A stretch of DNA of 64,000 nt from Lewinella sp. W8 (GTDB lineage: Bacteria; Bacteroidota; Bacteroidia; Chitinophagales; Saprospiraceae), in the NCBI RefSeq assembly GCF_004375085.3, contig NZ_SNAQ03000008.1:129531-193530 (forward strand), written 5' to 3'. A program made the translations under genes and the position numbers. How positions within the stretch are numbered: position 1 is the stretch's first letter; each line of letters starts with the position of its first letter. Shown piece by piece: positions 17,128 to 24,151 of the stretch. A model generated the notes under the pieces. The model saw only the letters and a list, made by a program, of their open reading frames with translations, was not told the origin of the DNA and made no database searches.

Positions 17128-18810
17128 CTACCGGTTAATCACGTTCTTAAACCGTGGTCGCTTCGGAGTAACGTCGCCCAGTCGTTCGCGCTTAGCGGCT
17201 TCGTACTGACTGTAGTTCCCCTCGAAGAACTGAATCTGTCCCTCGTCTTCGAAACTGAGGATGTGGGTGGCCAGGCGGTCAATGAACCAGCGGTCGTGGC
17301 TGATCACCAGCACACATCCAGCAAAGCTGTCGAGCGCATCTTCCAGCGCCCGGAGGGTATTGACGTCAATGTCGTTAGTGGGTTCGTCCAGGAGCAGGAC
17401 GTTGCCTCCCTCCCGCAGGGTCATGGCCAGTTGCAGGCGGTTGCGTTCCCCGCCGGAAAGCATACCCACTTTCTTTTGCTGATCGGCACCGGCAAAGTTG
17501 AACCGACTCAGGTAGGCCCGGGCGTTCACCTGGGTGCTGCCCACTTCAATGAAGTCGTGTCCCCGGGATACCACGTCGTAAATGGTCTTATCCTTTTCCT
17601 GCAGTTCCCGGTGGCTCTGGTCCACGTAACTGATCTGGACGGTATCTCCGATCTTGATGTCTCCCTTGTCGGGCTCCTGCTCTCCGACCAGCATCCGGAA
17701 GAAAGTTGACTTTCCGACACCATTCGGTCCAAGAATACCCACAATGGCGTTTTTCGGGATGGTAAAGGTGGCATCCTCGAACAACAGCCGATCGCCAAAC
17801 CCTTTCGTTAGGTCTTTGACTTCAATGACGGAATCACCCAGCCGTGGACCGGGGGGAATGTAAATTTCGAGGTTCTTCTCCCGTTCTTTCCCCTCTTCTC
17901 CGGCCAGTTTGTCGTAGGCGTTCAGACGCGCCTTACCCTTGCTTTGCTTAGCCTTGGGGGCCATCCGAATCCACTCCAGCTCCCGCTTGAGGGTCTTCTG
18001 TCGTTTGCTTTCCTGCTTTTCTTCCTGCGCCAGGCGCTGGGCTTTCTGGTCCAGCCAGCTCGAGTAGTTCCCCTCCCAGGGAATGCCCTCGCCGCGATCG
18101 AGTTCCAGAATCCAACCCGCCACGTTATCCAGGAAGTAGCGGTCGTGGGTCACGGCGATGACCGTACCGGGGAAGCTCTGCAGGTATTGCTCCAGCCAGT
18201 GGACGGACTCGGCGTCCAGGTGGTTGGTCGGCTCGTCCAGGAGGAGAACATCCGGGTTGCTCAGCAGCAGCCGCGCCAGGGCTACCCGGCGGCGCTCCCC
18301 GCCGGACAGCAGTTCCACCTTGGCGTCATCGGGTGGACAACGCAGGGCCTCCAGGGCCGTATTGATGCGGTTTTCCAGCTCCCAGGCGTTGCGGTTTTCC
18401 AGCTCCTCCATCAGGACGCCCTGCCGCTCGATGAGCTTCGTCATTTCGTCGTCGCTCATCGGCTCGGCAAACTTGAGGTTCACCTCGTCGTATTCCTTCA
18501 TCAGGTCTACCGTCTCCTGCACGCCTTCCTCGGCAATTTCCCGCACGGTTTTACCTTCCGCCAGCTGTGGCTCCTGTTCCAGGTAGCCGATTTTGTAATC
18601 GCCGTCAAAAACCACGTGCCCCTCAAAGTTCTTGTCTACTCCCGCAATGATCTTGAGCAGGGTCGACTTACCGGAGCCGTTGAGCCCCAGTACCCCAATT
18701 TTGGCGCCGTAATAAAAACTCAGCCAAATGTTGTTGAGGACCTTTTTGTTGGCACCGGGGAAAGTCTTGGAGACACGCTCCATCGAAAAGATGATCTTAT
18801 GATCAGCCAT
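17128..18810 (-). CDS. ettA: Energy-dependent translational throttle protein EttA (ABC-F)
   Basis: A 560-residue ABC-F ATPase with two nucleotide-binding domains and no membrane part; it binds the ribosomal E site and gates translation according to the ATP/ADP ratio. Walker A motifs are GLNGSGKST and GPNGVGKST, signature motifs [16 protein letters not shown] and [14 protein letters not shown], and Walker B motifs [11 protein letters not shown] and [11 protein letters not shown]. The arm between domains ([18 protein letters not shown]) and full-length match to the family support EttA over other ABC-F members. A DUF6438 lipoprotein gene lies upstream on the same strand. Confidence 0.93.
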   Translation of the reverse strand: MADHKIIFSMERVSKTFPGANKKVLNNIWLSFYYGAKIGVLGLNGSGKSTLLKIIAGVDKNFEGHVVFDGDYKIGYLEQEPQLAEGKTVREIAEEGVQETVDLMKEYDEVNLKFAEPMSDDEMTKLIERQGVLMEELENRNAWELENRINTALEALRCPPDDAKVELLSGGERRRVALARLLLSNPDVLLLDEPTNHLDAESVHWLEQYLQSFPGTVIAVTHDRYFLDNVAGWILELDRGEGIPWEGNYSSWLDQKAQRLAQEEKQESKRQKTLKRELEWIRMAPKAKQSKGKARLNAYDKLAGEEGKEREKNLEIYIPPGPRLGDSVIEVKDLTKGFGDRLLFEDATFTIPKNAIVGILGPNGVGKSTFFRMLVGEQEPDKGDIKIGDTVQISYVDQSHRELQEKDKTIYDVVSRGHDFIEVGSTQVNARAYLSRFNFAGADQQKKVGMLSGGERNRLQLAMTLREGGNVLLLDEPTNDIDVNTLRALEDALDSFAGCVLVISHDRWFIDRLATHILSFEDEGQIQFFEGNYSQYEAAKRERLGDVTPKRPRFKNVINR

Positions 18811-18860
18811 ACTGGGTGTTGCTTAATGGATAATGGTGATAATAGGAAAAAACGCGGGAA

Positions 18861-19637
18861 TTAGCGCATGGTTTTTTGCCAGAAACCTTCGCGAGCCATC
18901 TCCTCCAACTGGGCGATGAGCTCGGCAAGTTTCTCGGGGGCATCACCGTAGACGGTGACCTTGCGGAAGTTTCCTTCCTCATCGCGTAGCGTGACCACCG
19001 TGGCGGGAATATCCACCACCTCCTCTTCCGGGTAGGTATGGTTAAGGTCCATTTGCTGTAGTTCGGCCAGTTGCTGCAGAAGGTCCCGGGTGTCGGTGGT
19101 GAAGAGGGTTCGCTCGTAGTCGCCGACCCGGTCGAGTCCCTTTTTGGCGTCCAGGAGCATCCGTCCGTCGGCGTACACCGTGAGGGTGTAGCGCTCACAA
19201 TCCCCGAAGCAGGGCATTTTCTGCAGGGTCACCACCGGAGCCTGTTCGATTTTCTCCGCCATCATGGTTTCGTTTACGGAGGTGGGTGAGGGGACTTCCG
19301 CAGCTTTGGGTTGGGTGGCCGTGGTGTTCCCCTTGGCTTCAAGAGCCTTTTTCTTGGCCTCCCGTACCATTTTATTGGCGTCTTCGGGGGTGCCTACCTC
19401 ACCGCGAATTTTGTCTTCCGGGGCCATGTTGGCGCGCTTGTCCATGGGCTCCAGACCGGCCTGATCGGCGGGGCGGGCCAGGCCGTTCATGTCCTTGGGA
19501 GGAGCGGTAGAATTAGCGGGCGCAGGCGCAGGTGCCGTGGTCACAAACGGGGCCGTGTCCGTGGGATCCGTAGCTTCACGTTGACAGGCAGACAGGGCAA
19601 CCGTTAGCCCGAGGAACAAAATTACTCGCATATACAT
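18861..19637 (-). CDS. DUF6438 domain lipoprotein
   Basis: About 258 residues. A lipobox signal (MRVILFLGLTVALSAC) is followed by a low-complexity Pro/Ala/Thr linker of about 100 residues, then a DUF6438 domain starting VVTLQKMPCFGDCERYTLTV. The CFGDC.YT motif and the following YADGRMLLDAKKGLDRVG are characteristic of that domain, whose function is unknown. Two starts two codons apart (19637, 19631) are possible; both give the same mature protein. Further upstream in-frame ATGs add residues that spoil the signal. It precedes ettA on the same strand by 50 bases and may share its transcript. Confidence 0.78.
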   Translation of the reverse strand: MYMRVILFLGLTVALSACQREATDPTDTAPFVTTAPAPAPANSTAPPKDMNGLARPADQAGLEPMDKRANMAPEDKIRGEVGTPEDANKMVREAKKKALEAKGNTTATQPKAAEVPSPTSVNETMMAEKIEQAPVVTLQKMPCFGDCERYTLTVYADGRMLLDAKKGLDRVGDYERTLFTTDTRDLLQQLAELQQMDLNHTYPEEEVVDIPATVVTLRDEEGNFRKVTVYGDAPEKLAELIAQLEEMAREGFWQKTMR

Positions 19638-19776
19638 ATTCAGTGGTCTGTAATACTCTAACGCAGGGTCAGCCATTTTGGTCCTTTTCGTTGGCGAATC
19701 ATTGCCCCGGGCAGCGCACTGCACCTGGGCTCCGCCCCCAAAAGGAACCTACACTGACCAAAAAACATCGGGGCGT

Positions 19777-21663
19777 TTACTTCTTGCCCTTCTTCTGCTG
19801 TTGTTGGGCCTGCTGCCGCTGCTGCTCCTTGAGCGCTTCCTGCAGCCGGGCCGTGAAGCCAGAACTCTTCTTCGGTTTTTTCTTGTTCGCCTCCAGCTTC
19901 TCCCGCAGTTTTTCCTGGTCGATCAGGAAATTCTTCGTGATGATCGTCTGGCTGATGTTGAACAGGTTGGAGAAAAACAGGTAAGCCGTAAGTCCGGAGG
20001 CAAAGCTGTTGAAGAAGCCGAGGAACAGCAGCGGCATGACGTACTGGAAGTACTTCATCATGGGCTGAGCGCTGTAGTCCATGTGGCGGCTGTTGTAGTA
20101 GGCGTAGATGACCGTCGTGAGTGCCCACAAGATGGCGAAAAGGCTGAGGTGCCCCTGCATGAAGGGAATCCACTCCGGAATCCGCGTGATGGTGTCGTAG
20201 GTCGACAGGTCCGTGGCCCAGAGGAAGTTCTCCTGCCGGAATTCAATACTGGCCGGGAAGAAGCGGTACAGGGCAAACCAGATCGGCATCTGCAGGAACA
20301 TCGGTAAACAGCCGCCGAGCGGACTGGCGCCGTATTCCTGGTACATCTTCATCGTTTCCACCTGCTGCGCCTGGGAATCGTCCTTGTGCTTGGCCTTCAT
20401 CTTTTCGATCTCGGGCTTGAGCACCTGCATCTTCGACTGGCTCACCAGCATCTTGTACGTCAGCGGGTACACGAGGATTTTCACGAACAGCGTCAGTACC
20501 AGAATGGCGATACCCTTGTTGCTGATGAAGCCGGACAGGAAATTGAAGATCGGACGAATGATCCAGCGGTTGATGGCCCCGAAGATGGAGCGACCGAAGG
20601 AAATTACGTCCGTCATGTCGTGGCCGATGGCGGCCAGGCGGTCAAACTCGTTGGGGCCAACGTAGAAGGACATATTGAACCCTTCGGAGGCGGAGTTACC
20701 CACCGGCACGTTGATGTCCACCACCAGTTTCTTGAGGTCGGATCCCTCCCCGTCAAAGGTTTCGGTGGCTACTTCCCCACCCCGGAAGGCTTCGTCGGCA
20801 ATCAGGGCGGAGGTAAAGAACTGCTGGGAGCCCGCCACCCACTTCAGTCGCTGCTCCTCCAGTTCTTCCGTATCGGAACTCGTACAGGAGCAGTAGTCGG
20901 AATCGTCCTCGACCGGCTTGAAGTAGACGGTAGACTGGTTGGCTTCGTACTGGGCGTTCTTCTCGATCTTATCGAGGTAGTTTTCCCAGTGCAGGCGAAT
21001 CTGGCCGTCCTGGTTGGCCAGCACGCGGTTCAGTCCCTCAAACCGCAGGTCGTAGTCCATCAGGTAGGTACCGTCGGTCAGGGTGTACTTCTGCTCGAAG
21101 TATCCACCACCGACGGCGTTGGCCCGCATCGTTACGGTATTGCCCTCCACCGTGGGGGTGAAGTACAGGTCGCTGGAGCGAATGCCCTCGCCGGAAACGC
21201 CCGCGATCGGCAGCACGTATTCGAAACGGTTTTTGTCGTCTTCCAGGAGGTAAAGGGGCAGTTTGACCTCCTTTTTCTCCTCGTCCTCGATGATTTTGGC
21301 GTACTCTTTTAGTTCCACCTGACGAATGGTTCCGCCCCTGGTGGAGAAGGTCACCTTCATCAGGTCATTTTCCACGACGACGTCCTCCTCCGCACCGGCG
21401 GCGGCCGTCGCAAAGGCGCCAAACTGATCGCTGAAGCGGGCCTGCAGGGTACTGTCGTTAAGGCCTTCGAGTTCCGTTGGCGTGAAGGTCGGCTCGGCCA
21501 CTTCCGGGCTTTGCAGGGCGGCTTCGTTCAGCGCCGCAATCGAATCCTGGTAACGTTGTTGGGCTTCCAGTTCTTCCGGACTGGGGGCAATCACCGTCTG
21601 CCATACCGCAAACAGCAACAAAATGAGGACCAGTCCAACGATGGTACTTCTGTCCATCTCCAT
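19777..21663 (-). CDS. yidC: Membrane protein insertase YidC
   Basis: A 628-residue insertase that places inner-membrane proteins with or without the Sec translocon. N-terminal membrane anchor (DRSTIVGLVLILLLFAVWQT), a large periplasmic beta-sandwich domain (about residues 90-360), then the conserved five-helix core (ILVLTLFVKILVYPLTYKML, GGCLPMFLQMPIWFALYRFF, LFLGFFNSFASGLTAYLFFS). A basic C-terminal tail rich in Lys and Gln suits ribosome docking. The start at 21663 is chosen because upstream codons cross the promoter-like box at 21744-21736. It is divergent from the DUF3293 gene. Confidence 0.93.
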   Translation of the reverse strand: MEMDRSTIVGLVLILLLFAVWQTVIAPSPEELEAQQRYQDSIAALNEAALQSPEVAEPTFTPTELEGLNDSTLQARFSDQFGAFATAAAGAEEDVVVENDLMKVTFSTRGGTIRQVELKEYAKIIEDEEKKEVKLPLYLLEDDKNRFEYVLPIAGVSGEGIRSSDLYFTPTVEGNTVTMRANAVGGGYFEQKYTLTDGTYLMDYDLRFEGLNRVLANQDGQIRLHWENYLDKIEKNAQYEANQSTVYFKPVEDDSDYCSCTSSDTEELEEQRLKWVAGSQQFFTSALIADEAFRGGEVATETFDGEGSDLKKLVVDINVPVGNSASEGFNMSFYVGPNEFDRLAAIGHDMTDVISFGRSIFGAINRWIIRPIFNFLSGFISNKGIAILVLTLFVKILVYPLTYKMLVSQSKMQVLKPEIEKMKAKHKDDSQAQQVETMKMYQEYGASPLGGCLPMFLQMPIWFALYRFFPASIEFRQENFLWATDLSTYDTITRIPEWIPFMQGHLSLFAILWALTTVIYAYYNSRHMDYSAQPMMKYFQYVMPLLFLGFFNSFASGLTAYLFFSNLFNISQTIITKNFLIDQEKLREKLEANKKKPKKSSGFTARLQEALKEQQRQQAQQQQKKGKK

Positions 21664-21735
21664 ATAAATGCGCTTTTTTCTTATACTTGGGCCATCGCAC
21701 CGCATCTGGGGTCGCGTGAAGGCCACTTTAGGGCC

Positions 21736-21744
21736 GCAAAGGTA
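21736..21744 (-). promoter_or_regulatory. Putative yidC -7 box TACCTTTGC
   Basis: On the minus strand this reads TACCTTTGC, an exact TAnnTTTG match, about 70 bases upstream of the yidC start. It lies 15 bases before the ATG of the divergent DUF3293 gene. Confidence 0.55.
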
Positions 21745-21758
21745 CATATCTCGGACCG

Positions 21759-22193
21759 ATGTCCCCACCACATAACGACAAGTCTTTGAAGGAGTTCGAC
21801 CAGCAGCTCAACGATGCCTACCTGAGGGCCGAATACTGGGCCGGAGATTTTTGCCTCAAAATCGGTCATCCGGCCCCGAAACTGGACGCCTGGCTGCGGG
21901 CTCACGGGCATTCTCACTATGCTTTCATCACTCCCTGCAACCCCAGGTCACAGGTGATTTCGGACGAAAAAAACACCGAGCGGCTCAACGAACTCCGGGA
22001 TCTGCTGAACATGTTCCGGCTGGACTTTTTGCCCGCCACGGGGCGGGACCCGCAGGGGGAGTGGCCCGACGAACCCGGTTTTCTGGTCTTCGACATTCCC
22101 CTTTCCGTGCTGCACGACGTCGCCCGGGGCTACGAACAAAACGCCGTGGTGGAAGGAAGATTAAGGGGGGTGCCGTTGCTGGTGTGGTTGTAG
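21759..22193 (+). CDS. DUF3293 domain protein
   Basis: A 144-residue soluble protein. The pattern LNDAYLRAEYW near the start, HSHYAFITPCNPRSQVIS and ERLNELRDLLN in the middle, and a C-terminal valine/leucine strand match DUF3293, a small family of unknown function in which TPCNP is strongly conserved. No signal peptide or membrane segment. The gene is divergent from yidC with only about 95 bases between start codons. It marks the last GC-rich gene before the AT-rich cassette. Confidence 0.78.
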   Translation: MSPPHNDKSLKEFDQQLNDAYLRAEYWAGDFCLKIGHPAPKLDAWLRAHGHSHYAFITPCNPRSQVISDEKNTERLNELRDLLNMFRLDFLPATGRDPQGEWPDEPGFLVFDIPLSVLHDVARGYEQNAVVEGRLRGVPLLVWL

Positions 22194-22400
22194 GGGGCAA
22201 ATTGTGTATGATGTCATCCCCATCTACTATGGATGCCCATTTAGAAGGACCACCTTAACGCTTTTCATAACGATTTTTTCAGGTTTTACTGTTCTCTGAG
22301 GCAGCCAATCCTCTGGCTATTTGCAAGATTCTCGCCAAATCCTTACATTAGACAATTACATTATATACCCTTAACCTTATTAACACATTACCTTTTGACC

Positions 22401-22649
22401 ATGAGTTTTTATGAAACCCTCATCACGCTGGAGCGATTAGCCATAATAATTGAACGAGAAAACACTGGATGCGCAAAGGATATCGCCAGCAAGCTTCAAA
22501 CAAGTCCAAGAACCGTAAAAAATTTACTAAATCAACTCAGAAATCTAGGGGGGGGGGATATAGACATCCGATATTGCCGTAAGCGCAACACCTATTACTA
22601 TCATCCATCAGTGTTCGTTTCGTTCAATTTCTTTAATAAAAAATTATAG
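22401..22649 (+). CDS. Small HTH DNA-binding protein with internal G10 tract
   Basis: An 82-residue protein. Residues about 5-50 form a winged or simple HTH (TLITLERLAIIIERENTGCA, DIASKLQTSPRTVKNLLNQL) of the type seen in small Bacteroidota regulators. The C-terminal piece IRYCRKRNTYYYHP is the expected wing. Between them lies LGGG, encoded by ten consecutive G (22548-22557). A change of one base in that run would end the protein within 2 to 9 codons, so the gene looks able to switch on and off by slippage. Start at 22401 (ATG), not the TTG six bases earlier. It lies 124 bases upstream of the first peptide gene on the same strand and is a candidate regulator of the cassette. Confidence 0.7.
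   Translation: MSFYETLITLERLAIIIERENTGCAKDIASKLQTSPRTVKNLLNQLRNLGGGDIDIRYCRKRNTYYYHPSVFVSFNFFNKKL
22548..22557 (+). repeat. G10 homopolymer, candidate phase-variation tract
   Basis: Ten G in a row inside the HTH gene, in otherwise AT-rich coding DNA. With nine G the frame reads GGG GGG GGG ATA TAG and stops at once. With eleven it stops at a TAA eight codons after the run. Only the present length keeps the conserved YCRKRNTYYY end in frame. Confidence 0.8.
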
Positions 22650-22687
22650 TTGGCAGTTGTGTGCAATTTATTTGCCCTGGTGAAGAA

Positions 22688-22695
22688 TACTTTTG
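22688..22695 (+). promoter_or_regulatory. Putative -7 box TACTTTTG of the peptide cassette
   Basis: TACTTTTG matches TAnnTTTG and is followed by C. It lies about 78 bases before the first peptide ATG, leaving room for a transcribed leader. No well-spaced -33 element was seen. Confidence 0.45.
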
Positions 22696-22731
22696 CTATC
22701 GTTCTAGCAGTTTAGCTGGGAATCGGGCAAA

Positions 22732-22759
22732 GCCGAAAACCGATATTTCTAGAGTAGGC
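22732..22759 (+). promoter_or_regulatory. Conserved peptide-gene leader motif, copy 1
   Basis: GCCGAAAACCG, eight variable bases, then AGAGTAGGC, ending 14 bases before the ATG of peptide A. The same two blocks with the same spacing precede peptide B at 23848. Flanking CGG and CCG could pair into a small hairpin in both copies. Confidence 0.55.
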
Positions 22760-22773
22760 ACAAGTATTATCTT

Positions 22774-22986
22774 ATGAAAAAGGTATTCTTTTCCTTATTT
22801 TTTCTCATTTCCTTTACTCTGTTCGCCATGCCTGTGATTGTTGATAGGTGCATCGATTACGCCACGGGGGTAGCAGACGGATACAACGACTACCATCATA
22901 ATACCACAGGAGAAGATCTCAGCCCATTAGAATACTACACGATTTGGTCCAATGCACTGAACCATTGCAATGATCCCCAGGCTTAG
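22774..22986 (+). CDS. Secreted two-cysteine peptide A (70 aa)
   Basis: A signal peptide (MKKVFFSLFFLISFTLFAMP) is followed by a mature part of about 50 residues with exactly two cysteines (C26, C65). Aligned without gaps to peptide B (23894-24106), the stretch from Cys to Cys has 17 identities in 40 positions. The shared pattern is C-x2-YA-x-G-x-ADG-x3-YH-x2-T-x-G-x4-PL-x-Y-x5-NA-x3-C. A disulfide between the two cysteines is likely after export. No known family recognised. The GLPGLI gene follows 38 bases later on the same strand. Function unknown; a structural, signalling or toxin-like role is open. Confidence 0.7.
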   Translation: MKKVFFSLFFLISFTLFAMPVIVDRCIDYATGVADGYNDYHHNTTGEDLSPLEYYTIWSNALNHCNDPQA

Positions 22987-23024
22987 GGGTTATCCAAAAG
23001 ATAGGCCCCACTAAATTCATTAAT

Positions 23025-23825
23025 ATGAAGGTATTTTTATTTTCCTTAGCGCTCATTTTATCCGCAACTCTTAATGCCCAAGGTGAAAAGGGAATCTGCG
23101 GCCAGGTCGAGTATCAATATTACATTGACTCCGCCATTGCGGAACAGAGATTGCGGAAGATGGAATTGGAGTCACCGCAGAAGTATAACCAATATGGATC
23201 AATGTTTCGAGGCATCAATGCTACAATGAACCGGCTCGTCTTCACACTATCGTTTGATCAACAAGCATCTTTGTGGAGCCTCGATCCCAATGCAATACCA
23301 GAAAATTCTGATGAAAAGTTTCATTACGAGACTGCCGCAACTATGGTTTCTGAAGCATGGAAATATGAGTATTACAATCAGCAGCAAAACAGAAGGGTCA
23401 CACAATCTGAATACATGGGAAGTGTGTTGAACATCACCCACCCAAACGAGCCATTAGAATGGAGTCAGACAGGCAAAACTAAGAAAATTGGGAATTACGT
23501 AACTTACGAAGCAACCGCTACCTACCATCCTAAGAATAGGTTAGAAAAAGATGCGCCCCAAATTCTTTTTGCTTGGTACGCTCCGGAATTACCCTACCCC
23601 TACGGACCACGGGGAGTCGATGGATTACCTGGCTTGATTTTGGCGTTAGAGATTCAATCAAAAGAGGGAAGAGATCGTGGATTCAGGGCCGTCGATTTGA
23701 ACCTGCAAAGCACGGCTCCAGAAGACTGTTCCGTAGAACTTCCGAAAGCTGTTGGTACAATGAGCAAACAAGATTTTTTAAGTAAGGTTACTGCCGAGGT
23801 AAAGGCCATTCGGGGCAACAAATAG
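23025..23825 (+). CDS. GLPGLI family protein
   Basis: A 266-residue exported protein: signal peptide (MKVFLFSLALILSATLNAQ), a Gln/Tyr-rich first half, and the family hallmark AWYAPELPYPYGPRG followed by VDGLPGLILALE near residue 205. GLPGLI proteins are restricted to Bacteroidota and are commonly encoded next to TonB-dependent or CarboxypepD_reg outer-membrane proteins; their biochemical role is not established. Here it lies between two paralogous peptide genes and upstream of the outer-membrane protein, all on one strand with gaps of 38-68 bases, which suggests an operon. The signal sequence places it in the periplasm or at the outer membrane. Confidence 0.85.
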   Translation: MKVFLFSLALILSATLNAQGEKGICGQVEYQYYIDSAIAEQRLRKMELESPQKYNQYGSMFRGINATMNRLVFTLSFDQQASLWSLDPNAIPENSDEKFHYETAATMVSEAWKYEYYNQQQNRRVTQSEYMGSVLNITHPNEPLEWSQTGKTKKIGNYVTYEATATYHPKNRLEKDAPQILFAWYAPELPYPYGPRGVDGLPGLILALEIQSKEGRDRGFRAVDLNLQSTAPEDCSVELPKAVGTMSKQDFLSKVTAEVKAIRGNK

Positions 23826-23847
23826 CTAATCCGGGGAGCGGGTTATT

Positions 23848-23875
23848 GCCGAAAACCGCCATCAACAGAGTAGGC
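23848..23875 (+). promoter_or_regulatory. Conserved peptide-gene leader motif, copy 2
   Basis: Same GCCGAAAACCG, 8-base spacer and AGAGTAGGC as at 22732-22759, ending 18 bases before the ATG of peptide B. The possible hairpin stem is GCGG/CCGC here and TCGG/CCGA in copy 1, a paired change. Confidence 0.55.
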
Positions 23876-23893
23876 CAAACAACTAATCTTCTT

Positions 23894-24106
23894 ATGAAAT
23901 ACATTTTTTCTATTTTATTTTGTGTAGTACTTCTACCAAATACCACAAAAGCCGTTGAATTACCCATAGACTGTGATGCCTATGCAAGGGGATATGCGGA
24001 CGGGATTGCCCTGTATCATTATCATACTTATGGAACGACCATCCCTCCACTAGTCTATCAGGCTCACATACATAATGCCAAGCAAAGGTGCGAACAAGAA
24101 CAGTAG
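23894..24106 (+). CDS. Secreted two-cysteine peptide B (70 aa), paralogue of A
   Basis: Same length as peptide A (70 residues) and same cysteine spacing (C27, C66). A signal peptide (MKYIFSILFCVVLLPNTTKA) precedes the mature part, which begins VELPIDCDAYARGYADG. Identical positions are concentrated in YA.G.ADG, YH..T.G, PL.Y and NA...C. An upstream in-frame ATG at 23846 exists, but it would translate the conserved leader block, so the start at 23894 is preferred. Because the leader is shared too, the gene and its 5' region probably duplicated together. The outer-membrane protein gene starts 45 bases downstream. Confidence 0.7.
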   Translation: MKYIFSILFCVVLLPNTTKAVELPIDCDAYARGYADGIALYHYHTYGTTIPPLVYQAHIHNAKQRCEQEQ

Positions 24107-24151
24107 ACGTAAATTTACTAGGATTCTAAATTGTCCCTTAGCACCATAATC

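Noticed and set aside
22195-22400. Duplicate of the ssrA 3' end marking an island border
   Set aside because: No copy of the GGCGGCGAGAGTCGAACTCG stretch was found on the far side of the AT-rich cassette.
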